A stretch of DNA of 64,000 nucleotides from Megaleporinus macrocephalus (taxonomy: Eukaryota; Chordata; Actinopteri; Characiformes; Anostomidae): positions 4,161,525 to 4,225,524 of the forward strand of contig CM038726.1 in NCBI GenBank assembly GCA_021613375.1, written 5' to 3'. Below the pieces are notes generated by a model. The model saw nothing but the letters and a program-made list of their open reading frames with translations. It did no database searches and had not been told where the DNA came from. This document shows positions 12,014-23,130 of the stretch, in pieces. The number at the start of each line of letters is the position of its first letter. The stretch's first letter is position 1. The position numbers and the translations under genes are program-made.

Positions 12014-12873
12014 TCACAAATGAGCCTCCACTAGATTGTTGTTGGTCCCTGCAGGCGACTGCTTGCTCTTGTAGGCATCCGTGTTGTATTTGGAGCTGTC
12101 CGAGAAGAGCGCCCTGGGCGTGCAGAGCGCCAGCAGGATCTGCTTGTACTCCCTCCGGAAGTTCTGGTTCAGGAGGCCGTAGACGACGGCGTTCAGGCAG
12201 CTGTTGAAGTAGGCCATGAAGTAGCTGGTGACGAAGAGCCACTCGGGCACGTTGGGGCCTACACGGGCAGGGTCCATGGCCACAGCCAGCCCGATGAAGT
12301 TCAGTGGTGCCCAGCAGACGGCGAACAGCACAAAGACGACGAACATGGTCAGGAAGTTGCGCAGGTCGGCCGTCCGTGCACCCGGCCGGGCCCGGACGCG
12401 ACCCTTCACCCGGATCACGAGGGCCCAGATGCGCAGGTAGCAGAAGGAGACCACGCCCAGTGGCACCAGGAAGTGGACGAGCACCACGGAGACCGTGTAG
12501 GAGGAGCTGACTGTCTGCGCAAAGGTGCACGAGAAGACCCGGGGGTCGTAAGTCAGGGAGCCCACCAGAAAGTTTGGCAGTGTGGCCACGGCCGTCAGCA
12601 GCCAGGTGAGGGTCAGGTAGAGGCAGGTGTTTCTGCGTGTGTACAGCCGGTCGTACCGCAGGCTGTGGCAGATGTAGCAGTAGCGGTTGATGGCGATGGC
12701 CGTGATGTTGAAGACGGATCCGATCACGCTCAGGCCCATGACGAAGCCGCTGAGCTGGCAGTGCAGGTAGCCCATCGTCCAGCCATTGCGGAAAATGGCC
12801 AGCAGGGCCAGAGGGTAGGGGTACAGCGCCACCACCAGGTCGGCCACAGAGAGGCTCACCACGAAGATATTAC
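12014..12873 (-). CDS. mtnr1c: Melatonin receptor, final coding exon (TM2 to C-terminus), Mel1c-like
   Basis: Class A GPCR that binds melatonin and signals mainly through Gi at the plasma membrane. Minus-strand reading opens GT AAT ATC TTC, giving (G)[12 protein letters not shown] after an AG acceptor, which is the conserved family intron position in the first intracellular loop. Counting from the GTG valine at 12862, the family hallmarks are: Cys35 and Cys112 (TM3/ECL2 disulfide), NRY 59-61 in place of DRY, CYICHS 62-67, TM5 His130, CWAP 183-186, and NAVVY 224-228 in place of NPxxY. The C-tail starts NQNFRREYK and ends VEAHL then TGA. About 285 codons are present; the family total is usually 345-365, so only the N-terminus and TM1 are missing. 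[23 protein letters not shown] and the TNNN tail favour Mel1c (orthologue of mammalian GPR50) over Mel1a or Mel1b; that subtype call is from memory. The frame is intact, and ICL3 is short and Arg/Pro-rich. Confidence 0.95.
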
Positions 12874-12900
12874 CTGAGAAAGCAAGAGAGAGAGAGAGAA
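12874..12900 (-). other. mtnr1c: 3' splice site with CT-microsatellite polypyrimidine tract
   Basis: Read on the minus strand, the bases before the receptor exon are a TTCTCTCTCTCTCTCT-type run, then TTGCTTTCTCAG, then exon. This is a textbook acceptor: pyrimidine tract, AG at 12875-12874 and a phase-1 exon start. The tract is itself a short CT dinucleotide repeat, so its length could vary between individuals. Exonic use is inferred from conservation of the intron position. Confidence 0.9.
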
Positions 12901-13229
12901 TTGAAGGTGGAGTGCTGGGGAAGTCATAAGAATTGCTAAAGTGCTCCCTGCTGGACAGAACTGAATAAAGGCATATATAGTATGATTTCTCCTGGACGCC
13001 CCAGACATTGTATGAATGTGTTCAGTTCCTTCAGCAGCAAATCTTGATTTAGCTTAATGAAGTACTGAGCAGTCAAAGCAGGTATTAGATGAGAACTGAT
13101 AATAATACTGGGTTGTTTAGGAGAAGCTTGGGAAGGGTTGAATAAACACACTGACGTATGTAAAAGCTCTACTTACTCTATTAATACTGTTTAATATTTA
13201 TAAAATAATAAATGGGCAATAATTATTGC
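12901..13229. other. Unique intronic sequence next to the receptor exon
   Basis: About 330 bp without repeats between the splice acceptor and the first minisatellite. A 71-codon minus-strand open frame at 12936-13151 has no family resemblance and no link to TM1 of the receptor. Confidence 0.5.
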
Positions 13230-14990
13230 TGATTGGTGATTATAAAGGAACGAAGGGATGAAGGAACAGTGTTGGTGATGATAAAAGAATGAAGGGATGA
13301 AGGAACAGTGTTGGTGATGATAAAGGAATGAAGAGATGAAGGAACAGTGTTGGTGATGATAAAGGAATGAAGAGATGATGGAACAATGTTGGTGGTGATA
13401 AAGGAGTGAAGTGATGAAGGAACAGTGTTGGAGATGATAAAGGAATGAAGAGATGAAGGAACAGTGTTGGAGATGATAAAGGAATGAAGAGATGATGGAA
13501 CAGTGTTGGAGATGATAAAGGAATCAGGAGTGAAGTGATGAAGGAACAGTGTTGGAGATGATAAAGGAATGAAGAGATGAAGGAACAGTGTTGGAGATGA
13601 TAAAGGAATGAATGATGAAGGAACAGTGTTGGTGATGATAAAGGAATGAATGGATGAAGGAACAGTGTTGGTGATGATAAAGGAATGAAGAGATGAAGGA
13701 ACAGTGTTGGTGATGATAAAGGAATGAATAGATGAAGGAACAGTGTTGGTGATGATAAAGGAATGAATGGATGAAGGAACAGTGTTGGAGATGATAAGGG
13801 AATGAAGAGATGAAGGAACAGTGTTGGTGATGATAAAGGAATGAAGAGATGATGGAACAGTGCTGGAGATGATAAAGGAATGAAGAGATGATGGAACAGT
13901 GTTGGAGATTATAAAGGAATCAGGAGTGAAGTGATGAAGGAACAGTGTTGGAGATGATAAAGGAATGAAGAGATGAAGGAACAGTGTTGGTGGTGATAAA
14001 GGAAGGAAGAGATGAAGGAACAGTGTTGGTGGTGATAAAGGAATGAAGAGATGAAGGAACAGTGTTGGTGATGATAAAGGAATGAATGGATGAAGGAACA
14101 GTGTTGGAGATGATAAAGGAATGAAGAGATGAAGGAACAGTGTTGGTGATGATAAAGGAATGAAGAGATGATGGAACAGTGTTGGAGATGATAAAGGAAT
14201 GAATGGATGAAGGAACAGTGTTGGAGATGATAAAGGAATGAAGAGATGAAGGAACAGTGTTGGTGGTGATAAAGGAAGGAAGAGATGAAGGAACAGTGTT
14301 GGTGGTGATAAAGGAATGAAGAGATGAAGGAACAGTGTTGGTGATGATAAAGGAATGAATGGATGAAGGAACAGTGTTGGAGATGATAAAGGAATGAAGA
14401 GATGAAGGAACAGTGTTGGTGGTGATAAAGGAATGAAGAGATGATGGAACAGTGTTGGAGATGATAAAGGAATGAATGGATGAAGGAACAGTGTTGGTGG
14501 TGATAAAGGAAGGAAGAGATGAAGGAACAGTGTTGGTGGTGATAAAGGAATGAAGAGATGAAGGAACAGTGTTGGTGATGATAAAGGAATGGAGAGATGA
14601 AGGAACAGTGTTGGTGATGATAAAGGAATGAAGGGATGAAGGAACAGTGTTGGTGATGATAAAGGAATGAAGAGATGATGGAACAGTGTTGGAGATTATA
14701 AAGGAATCAGGAGTGAAGGGATGAAGGAACAGTGTTGGAGATGATAAAGGAATGAAGAGATGATGGAACAGTGTTGGAGATTATAAAGGAATCAGGAGTG
14801 AAGTGATGAAGGAACAGTGTTGGAGATGATAAAGGAATGAAGAGATGAAGGAACAGTGTTGGTGATGATAAAGGAATGAAGAGATGAAGGAACAGTGTTG
14901 GTGATTATAAAGGAATCAGGAATGAAGAGATGAAGGAACAATGTTGGTGATGATAAAGGAATAAATGATGAAGGAACAATGTTGAACAAT
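13230..14990. repeat. 39-bp minisatellite, about 45 copies
   Basis: Units built on AGGAACAGTGTTGGTGAT followed by GATAAAGGAATGAAGAGATG. Sites alternate between GGTGATGAT, GGAGATGAT and GGTGGTGAT, and a variant unit with AATCAGGAGTGAAG recurs around 13.53, 13.92, 14.71, 14.79 and 14.92 kb, which suggests block duplication. No coding role is inferred. Confidence 0.95.
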
Positions 14991-14998
14991 GAAACTGG

Positions 14999-15230
14999 TT
15001 TGAGTGGGCGGGGCCAGAGAGACTTCAGCACTGTGATTGGTTAGGGGAATGATTACATAAGCGTTACCCAAAGATTAGGACCCAGTTTACATGGAGAGGA
15101 GAGAAATAGGGTGAGATGTATCACTCAGTTATTAGACTTTGGAAGATTCTCATAAGCTCTACTTGGTATGTATGTATATTGAGGTCCAGAAGAGCCGGAT
15201 TCTTCCATTATAAGGAAAACTCTGGAGCCG
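14999..15230. repeat. Segment homologous to 22920-23130
   Basis: Shares CTGTGATTGGTTAGGGGAAT, CAGTTTACATGGAGAGGA, GTTATTAGACTTTGGAAGAT and TGTATATTGAGGTCCAGA with diverged counterparts at 22920-23130, in the same order and orientation. Each copy lies just after a minisatellite, so this is a dispersed or locally duplicated repeat. Confidence 0.75.
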
Positions 15231-15798
15231 GAGCTGTTCTTGTGGGAATATCCATCGCAGGAACAGAGTAAACACTTGCTGGAGGTCTTTGTATGTGAGC
15301 ACTTCTTTATAATTCAGGTCCATTAACAACACTGAGCGCACTGGCAGGCGTCGGGAAGTACTGAGGCTCATACATCATCCATGCGGCCTATAGAACGTGT
15401 TGAAAGCAGCTGTATTATTTTATTAAACGCTGCTATTCGAGCACCGCGTCCAATTCTCTTTCTATTGTGTCCGAAAATAGGAGGGAGAGAAGGAGAAAGG
15501 CAGGAGACCCCACCGAGAAAGCTGACAGTGGCATCCAGCAAATGAGGGGCAGGGATGAAAGAGAGGAGAGAGGCTGAAAGCCCTGAGAGTGCCGGCGTAA
15601 GGAGAGTCTATCAGCACTAGTGGTGTGAATGACCCGGAGTGTTTACGGGGACACGGCATAAAAACGGTGATGAAGCTTAAAAGCAAAGATGCACACGACG
15701 TCACGCAATATGATCTGCCCCCGTACCGAGCAGCGCTGGGCAGTTAGGACGTGGAATAGAAATCAGACATCTGAAATCTGACCACTAAACTGCCCACT
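15231..15798. other. Unique sequence, nothing identified
   Basis: Non-repetitive DNA between two arrays. An 80-codon minus-strand open frame at 15462-15704 is unremarkable. No splice-supported exon was recognised. Confidence 0.45.
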
Positions 15799-17000
15799 AT
15801 GATTAAATTATGTAACAATGATAATGTAACAATGGTGTTGAGTAATTGTAATGTTGATGGTAGTAATATAACAATGGTGTTGAGTAATTGTAATGTTGAT
15901 AGTAGTGATGTAACAATGGTGTTGAGTAATTGTAATGTTGATGGTAGTGATGTAACAATGGTGTTGAGTAATTGTAATGTTGATAGTAGTGATGTAACAA
16001 TGGTGTTGAGTAATTGTAATGTTGATGGTAGTAATGTAACAATGGTGTTGAGTAATTGTAATGTTGATGGTAGTGATGTAACAATGGTGTTGAGTAATTG
16101 TAATGTTGATAGTAGTGATGTAACAATGGTGTTGAGTAATTGTAATGTTGATGGTAGTAATGTAACAATGGTGTTGAGTAATTGTAATGATGATGATGGT
16201 AATGTAACAATGGTGTTGAGTAATTGTAATGATGATGGTAATGTAACAATGGTGTTGAGTAATTGTAATGATGATGGTAGTAATGTAACAATGGTGTTGA
16301 GTAATTGTAATGATGATGGCGGTAATGTAACAATGGTGTTGAGTAATAGTAATGATGATGGTAGTAATGTAACAATGGTGTTGAGTAATAGTAATGATGA
16401 TGGTAGTAATGTAACAATGGTGTTGAGTAATAGTAATGATGATGGTAGTAATGTAACAATGGTGTTGAGTAATTGTAATGATGATGGCGGTAATGTAACA
16501 ATGGTGTTGAGTAATTGTAATGATGATGGCGGTAATGTAACAATGGTGTTGAGTAATAGTAATGATGATGGTAGTAATGTAACAATGGTGTTGAGTAATA
16601 GTAATGATAATGGTAGTAATGTAACAATGGTGTTGAGTAATAGTAATGATGATGGTAGTAATGTAACAATGGTGTTGAGTAATAGTAATGATGATGGTAG
16701 TAATGTAACAATGGTGTTGAGTAATTGTAATGATGATGGCGGTAATGTAACAATGGTGTTGAGTAATAGTAATGATGATGGTAGTAATGTAACAATGGTG
16801 TTGAGTAATAGTAATGATGATGGTAGTAATGTAACAATGGTGTTGAGTAATAGTAATGATGATGGTAGTAATGTAACAATGGTGTTGAGTAATAGTAATG
16901 ATAATGGTAGTAATGTAACAATGGTGTTGAGTAATAGTAATGATGATGGTAGTAATGTAACCATGGTGTTAAGTATTTGTTATGATGATATGGTAATGTA
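15799..17000. repeat. 42-bp minisatellite, block 1 (GTTGAGTAAT subfamily)
   Basis: About 28 units of 42 bp with the core AACAATGGTGTTGAGTAAT. The first third has TGTAATGTTGATGGTAGT, the rest TGTAATGATGATGG or AGTAATGATGATGG. Because 42 is divisible by three and the unit lacks stops in some frames, open frames of about 400 codons exist on both strands (15799-17001 plus, 15744-16964 minus). I read these as artefacts. Confidence 0.97.
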
Positions 17001-17760
17001 ACAGCGGTGCCTAGTGATTTTAATGATGGTGGTGATATTGTAATAGTAGTGTCTAGTGATAGTAATGATAATGGTAGTAATGTAGCAATGATGTCTGGTA
17101 ATTGTAATAACGGTATTGATAATGTAATAGTAATGTCTAGTAATTGTAATAACGGTGTTGATAATGTAATAGTAATGTCTAGTAATTGTAATAACGGTGT
17201 TGATAATGTAATAGTAATGTCTAGTAATTGTAATAACGGTATTGATAATGTAATAGTAATTTCTAGTAATTGTAATAATGGTGTTGATAATGTAATAGTA
17301 ATTTCTAGTAATTGTAATAATGGTGTTGATAATGTAATAGTAATATCTAGTAATTGTAATAATGGTGTTGATAATGTAATAGTAGTGTCTAGTAATTGTA
17401 ATAACGGTGTTGATAATGTAATAGTAGTGTCTAGTAATTGTAATAACGGTATTGATAATGTAATAGTAGTGTCTAGTAATTGTAATAACGGTGTTGATAA
17501 TGTAATAGTAATTTCTAGTAATTGTAATAACGGTGTTGATAATGTAATAGTAATGTCTAGTAATTGTAATAACGGTATTGATAATGTAATAGTAATTTCT
17601 AGTAATTGTAATAACGGTGTTGATAATGTAATATTAATGTCTAGTAATTGTAATAACGGTGTTGATAATGTAATAGTAATGTCTAGTAATTGTAATGATG
17701 GTGGTGATAATGTAACAATGGTGTCTAGTATTTGTAACGATGGTAGCTATATTGACGTAT
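17001..17760. repeat. 42-bp minisatellite, block 2 (AATAACGGTG subfamily)
   Basis: About 18 units of 42 bp with TCTAGTAATTGTAATAACGG and TTGATAATGTAATAGTA. It aligns unit for unit with blocks 1 and 3 but has its own diagnostic bases, so it is a separately amplified subfamily of the same ancestral repeat. The 266-codon plus-strand open frame is a by-product. Confidence 0.95.
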
Positions 17761-18028
17761 ACCATATTAATGCTAAACTGCTCACTATTATTAATAATGA
17801 TTATTAATAAAAGTAATAATTATGTTCAAGTTCAGATCTCTGCTTGTAATTAAACCGCCCTGAAAACTGAGGATGCTGCGTCTGAGTCTACATGGTATGA
17901 TGTGTATTTCATACTGATGGTACACAGATGCCCTCCTTATTTAATTTACTGTGCTTACAAATCACTACAGAAAACCAACATTGAGCGCTGTCCTGCTCCT
18001 ACAGCACAAACGCAGGCTGTGTGTGTTC

Positions 18029-18030
<2 letters not shown>

Positions 18031-18089
<59 letters not shown>
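18031..18089. repeat. (CA)n microsatellite
   Basis: About 29 uninterrupted CA units. It can pair with the TG tract 130 bp downstream. Confidence 0.99.
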
Positions 18090-18093
<4 letters not shown>

Positions 18094-18219
18094 TGGTCCT
18101 GAGAGATAAGTGCAGAGTCCAGTGCGGCGCTGTGGACGGGCTAATCCCGTCAGAATGCTCTCAGTGAGTGAGGTTAATAGGGCGGCTGGAGAGACAGACA
18201 CATCCATCAGAACGCAGAC

Positions 18220-18235
18220 GTGTGTGTGTGTGCAT

Positions 18236-18283
<48 letters not shown>
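18220..18283. repeat. (TG)n microsatellite
   Basis: About 30 TG units with one GCATGAG interruption near the left end. Complementary to the CA tract at 18031-18089. Confidence 0.99.
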
Positions 18284-18284
<1 letters not shown>

Positions 18285-18540
18285 AGTGCTGGTAAAAAAC
18301 ATCTTGGGGCTGGAGACGTGAAAGGTCCATCACACATCTAGCGCCTTCAGAGGAGCTGTCCCGGTTCCACTGGTGTGACTGAGGACTGAGTATGTGCAAG
18401 ACTCCAGTGATGATATAACATTGGTGTCTAGCTGCTGTAATAGTGGCAGTGATGATGTAACAATAACTTCTTTTCAGTGTAACAGTGGTGTTTACAAATT
18501 GTCATGACGGTGGTGATAACGTATCACTGTAATGGTAGTA

Positions 18541-20925
18541 ATAATGTAACAACAGTCTAGTAATTGTAATGATGGAGGTGATTATGTAACAGTGGTGTCT
18601 AGTAATTGTAATGATGGTGGTGATAATGTAATGATAGTGTCTAGTAATTGTAATGATGGTGGTGATAATGTAATGATAATGTCTAGTAATTGTAATGATG
18701 GTGGTGATAATGTAACAGTAGTGTCTAGTAATTGTAATGATGGTGGTGATTATGTAATGACAGTGTCTAGTAATTGTAATGATGGTGGTGATTATGTAAT
18801 GATAGTGTCTAGTAATTGTAATGATGGAGGTGATTATGTAACAGTGGTGTCTAGTAATTGTAATGATGGTGGTGATTATGTAATGATAGTGTCTAGTAAT
18901 TGTAATGATGGTGGTGATTATGTAATGATAGTGTCTAGTAATTGTAATGATGGTGGTGATTATGTAATGATAGTGTCTAGTAATTGTAATGATGGTGGTG
19001 ATTATGTAATGATAATGTCTAGTAATTGTAATGATGGAGGTGATTATGTAACAGTGGTGTCTAGTAATTGTAATGATGATGGTGATTATGTAATGATAGT
19101 GTCTAGTAATTGTAATGATGGTGGTGATTATGTAATGGTAGTGTCTAGTAATTGTAATGATGGTGGTGATTATGTAATGATAGTGTCTAGTAATTGTAAT
19201 GATGGTGGTGATTATGTAACAGTGGTGTCTAGTAATTGTAATGATGGTGGTGATTATGTAATGATAGTGTCTAGTAATTGTAATGATGGTGGTGATTATG
19301 TAATGATAATGTCTAGTAATTGTAATGATGGTGGTGATTATGTAACAGTGGTGTCTAGTAATTGTAATGATGGTGGTGATAATGTAATGATAGTGTCTAG
19401 TAATTGTAATGATGGTGGTGATTATGTAATGATAGTGTCTAGTAATTGTAATGATGGTGGTGATTATGTAATGATAGTGTCTAGTAATTGTAATGGTGGT
19501 GGTGATTATGTAACAGTGGTGTCTAGTAATTGTAATGATGGTGGTGATTATGTAATGATAGTGTCTAGTAATTGTAATGATGGTGGTGATAATGTAACAG
19601 TAGTGTCTAGTAATTGTAATGATGGAGGTGATTATGTAACAGTGGTGTCTAGTAATTGTAATGATGGTGGTGATTATGTAATGATAGTGTCTAGTAATTG
19701 TAATGATGGTGGTGATTATGTAATGATAGTGTCTAGTAATTGTAATGATGGTGGTGATTATGTAATGATAGTGTCTAGTAATTGTAATGATGGTGGTGAT
19801 AATGTAACAGTAGTGTCTAGTAATTGTAATGATGGAGGTGATTATGTAACAGTGGTGTCTAGTAATTGTAATGATGGTGGTGATTATGTAACAGTGGTGT
19901 CTAGTAATTGTAATGATGGTGGTGATTATGTAATGATAGTGTCTAGTAATTGTAATGATGGTGGTGATAATGTAACAGTAGTGTCTAGTAATTGTAATGA
20001 TGGTGGTGATTATGTAATGACAGTGTCTAGTAATTGTAATGATGGTGGTGATTATGTAACAGTGGTGTCTAGTAATTGTAATGATGGTGGTGATAATGTA
20101 ACAGTGGTGTCTAGTAATTGTAATGATGGTGGTGATAATGTAATGATAATGTCTAGTAATTGTAATGATGGTGGTGATAATGTAACAGTAGTGTCTAGTA
20201 ATTGTAATGATGGTGGTGATTATGTAACAGTGGTGTCTAGTAATTGTAATGATGGTGGTGATAATGTAATGATAGTGTCTAGTAATTGTAATGATGGTGG
20301 TGATTATGTAATGATAGTGTCTAGTAATTGTAATGATGGTGGTGATTATGTAATGATAGTGTCTAGTAATTGTAATGGTGGTGGTGATTATGTAACAGTG
20401 GTGTCTAGTAATTGTAATGATGGTGGTGATTATGTAATGATAGTGTCTAGTAATTGTAATGATGGTGGTGATAATGTAATGATAGTGTCTAGTAATTGTA
20501 ATGATGGTGGTGATTATGTAATGATAATGTCTAGTAATTGTAATGATGGAGGTGATTATGTAACAGTGGTGTCTAGTAATTGTAATGATGGAGGTGATTA
20601 TGTAACAGTGGTGTCTAGTAATTGTAATGATGGTGGTGATTATGTAATGATATTGTCTAGTAATTGTAATGATGGTGGTGATTATGTAATGATAGTGTCT
20701 AGTAATTGTAATGATGGTGGTGGTTATGTAACAGTTGTGTCTAGTAATTGTAATGATGGTGGTGATTATGTAATGATAGTGTCTAGTAATTGTAATGATG
20801 GTGGTGATTATGTAATGATAGTGTCTAGTAATTGTAATGATGGTGGTGATTATGTAATGATAGTGTCTAGTAATTGTAATGATGGTGGTGGTTATGTAAC
20901 AGTTGTGTCTAGTCATTGTAAATGA
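18541..20925. repeat. 42-bp minisatellite, block 3 (GATGGTGGTGAT subfamily)
   Basis: About 57 units of 42 bp with the core TCTAGTAATTGTAATGATGG and alternating endings: GATTATGTAATGATAGTG, GATTATGTAACAGTGGTG, GATAATGTAACAGTAGTG. The order of endings repeats over runs of several units, so higher-order duplication is likely. Open frames of 777 codons (plus) and 832 codons (minus) span it only because the unit is 14 codons long. Confidence 0.97.
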
Positions 20926-21380
20926 CCCAAGTAGTCTAAGCATTGTACAAATGTCAGTTCTGATGTAATAACAGAGTCTAGACTTTGTCACAACTGGCAA
21001 CAGTCAGGTCCTGGAACCAAAATGAGATTTCTGAAAACGCGTCCAAGAACGGTTGTAAGGTGTGACAGGAATACAGATGTTTTCTGGGGCAGAACTGAAG
21101 CCGCGTGCTCGTAAAACCAGAGATGCTATGCCTGATTCTGTGCAGTTGGGTTGAGGGGGTGGATGTGTAAATGTGATTTTTTGGCTGAACCGTTGCTTTA
21201 AGGCCTGTGTGTCCTTGTTGGCATGGCTCCCGAAAGAGCCTCGGCTCATCGGAAACATGTGTCTGTTTCTCCCGCTGAAAGGAAAATGCTGCCACTCTAG
21301 ATTTACTGAGAGAAATGGTTTAGAGTGGGGGGGGGTGTGTGTTTGTGAGGTCTAAATTACCCCGAGATGATAAAAAAACA
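20926..21380. other. Unique sequence after the 42-bp arrays
   Basis: Non-repetitive apart from a short G run near 21330. No exon recognised; 105- and 84-codon minus-strand frames (20978-21295, 21004-21258) overlap each other and resemble nothing known to me. Confidence 0.45.
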
Positions 21381-21600
21381 AACTAACATGGCAGCAATTG
21401 CAATGACTAGACAATGTGTTGCATAACGGTCATTGTTACATCATCACCTCCACTGTTGTAGTGGCTGGACGACATTACCGCGTTGTCCCTGTACACTGTA
21501 CATTAGCACGATGATGATGTAACAATAGTGTCTAGTCACTGTAACGTTGGTAATGATGTAACAGTCTTTGAGCCATTGTTACACCATTACACCATTTTTA
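21381..21600. repeat. Decayed 42-bp units in both orientations
   Basis: Plus-orientation remnants at about 21510-21575 (GATGATGTAACAATAGTG, TCTAGTCACTGTAACG) sit beside minus-orientation remnants at about 21399-21450 (AATGACTAGACAATGTG, CATTGTTACATCATCACC). This is an inverted outlier of the 15.8-20.9 kb family. Confidence 0.65.
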
Positions 21601-22224
21601 CAATATCCTCATTTACATGCATCCTAATGATCCCTTAATAGTCCAACCAAGAGTTCAACTAATAACAATCGGAATAGAGTCCTTCCATGTTCACACCTTA
21701 ATAGAAACAGACTAATCCGGCTGATCAAGGGAGGTTATCCTGTAAATCATGGTTTCTCAACGTGCTGGTCAGCTGGTCAGAGAGCTGGACCCACTTCCAG
21801 CCCAACTCTGGTCCAGTTCACTGCTGGTGGAACACGTTCTATGATCATACCAGGAGCTCCTGAAGAGTGGTAGATATCAGGTTCACTATTAGTGCTGATT
21901 GTGATGAAGCGCAGTGGGTGGAGTCAGAGAGCTTTCAAACTCAACAGACATCTGGAGACGAAAAACAGTGACCCTAGTGGAGCATTTCCAGTGAGAACAT
22001 GATGGACTGCAGCTCCAGATCACCATCCACATCTGTTAGAGCTCCTGTGTCTTTAAGCTCCGCCTCCGAATGAGCCCAGTCTGCTCCGACTGGTCGGCTT
22101 GCTCACTTTGTTCTAACTGGTCAACAGCCATCCTTCTACAAGCTCTGGTATGTTTTACTGTTCTTCCAATGGTGTCAAGTCTGCTGTAACAGTTCGACTT
22201 CGAGTTGGATCCTGAAAGTCAGGT
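21601..22224. other. Unique sequence, nothing identified
   Basis: No array, exon or element that I recognise. Confidence 0.4.
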
Positions 22225-22345
22225 TGAAGTAGCTGTTACCAAAAGCAAGAAGAGTAGAATTAAGTCACGTAGATGTGGTGGAAATTCGTTAGGATGCTTT
22301 GATTCTAAGAGAGGTTGGAGCCATTGTTAGCCTTGTGATTGGTTC
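22225..22345. repeat. Left direct repeat bracketing an array
   Basis: Contains ACCAAAAGCAAG, GGTGGAAATTCGTTAGGATG, CTAAGAGAGGTTGGAG and TTGTTAGCCTTGTGATTGGT. The same series recurs at 22840-22955 in the same orientation with small differences. Confidence 0.8.
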
Positions 22346-22839
22346 TGGAAATAGGCCTATAGTACCAGAACCCCTTAGTTCCTCCGTAGGCACCAGAACC
22401 CCTTAGTTCCTCCAAAGGCTCAAGAACAGTAGTGGAAATAGGCCTACCGTTCATGAAGCCATTGGGTCCTTAAAATATTTCAGAACTGTGAAAATGGGCC
22501 TACAGTTTCAGAACCCCTTAGTTCCTCAAAAGGCTTCAGAATTTCAGTGGATACAGGCTTATAGTACCAAAACCCCTTAGTTCCTCCATAGGCTCCAGAA
22601 CTGTAGTGGAAATAGGCCTACAAATTCAGAACCCATTGGGTCCTATTGGAAACTTTAGTGGAAATAGGCCTATAGTACCGGAACCCCTTAATTCCTCCAT
22701 AGGCACCATAACCCATTAGTTCCTCCATATGCTCCAGAACTGTAGTGGAAATAGGCCTACAGTTCCAGAACCCATTGGGTCCTTTAAAGGCTCCAGAACT
22801 TTAGTGTAAATGGGCCTATATTACCAGAACCTTCTTAAA
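22346..22839. repeat. Array of about 80-bp units with GGAAATAGGCCTATAG
   Basis: Five or six imperfect units: GAAATAGGCCTATAGTACC, AGAACCCCTTAGTTCCTCC, AGGCTCCAGAACTGTAGTG. Related to the array at 23641-24520. GGCCTATAG alternates with GGCCTACAG. Confidence 0.85.
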
Positions 22840-22955
22840 TCTAAACGAGTTGGTACCAAAAGCAAGTTGAATCATGTCCATGCGGTGGAAAAGCTTTAAT
22901 TCGTGTGGATGCTCAGACTCTAAGAGAGGGCGGAGTCGTTGTTAGCCTTGTGATT
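22840..22955. repeat. Right direct repeat bracketing an array
   Basis: Counterpart of 22225-22345 (ACCAAAAGCAAG, GGTGGAAAAGC, CTAAGAGAGGGCGGAG, TTGTTAGCCTTGTGATTGGT), about 615 bp downstream. Confidence 0.8.
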
Positions 22956-23130
22956 GGTCAGGGGAATGCTTAAGGCTTCCAAGACTAGGCCTACTCAGTT
23001 TACATGGAAAGGAAAACTGTTATTAGACTTTGGAAAGATATTTATTAAGCCTTCGTTTGTACATGTATATTGCGGCCCAGAGGAAAAAGATTAACTTCAT
23101 TAGCAGGAAAACACAGACCTAAGTTCTCTG
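22920..23130. repeat. Segment homologous to 14999-15230
   Basis: Shares TTGTGATTGGTCAGGGGAAT, CAGTTTACATGGAAAGGA, TTATTAGACTTTGGAAAGAT and TGTATATTGCGGCCCAGA with the copy at 15 kb. Its left end overlaps the right direct repeat. Confidence 0.75.

Larger units (their letters stand above)
17761..18540. other. Spacer between 42-bp blocks with CA and TG tracts
   Basis: Mostly unique DNA. It contains a CA run at 18031-18089 and a TG run at 18220-18283. From about 18410 a few decayed 42-bp units appear (GATGATATAACATTGGTGTC) leading into block 3. Confidence 0.8.

Noticed and set aside
11970..12530. 186-codon minus-strand frame overlapping the receptor
   Set aside because: A different frame of the receptor exon; the receptor frame carries the family motifs.
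12228..12877. Plus-strand frames antisense to the receptor
   Set aside because: Shadows of the GC-rich receptor exon on the opposite strand.
15744..17001. Open frames of about 400 codons on both strands
   Set aside because: Same 42-bp array effect; the frames end close to the array edges.
18502..21000. Open frames of 832 (minus) and 777 (plus) codons
   Set aside because: They coincide with a 42-bp array, exist on both strands at once, and consist only of a 14-residue repeat with no start context, signal peptide or domain.
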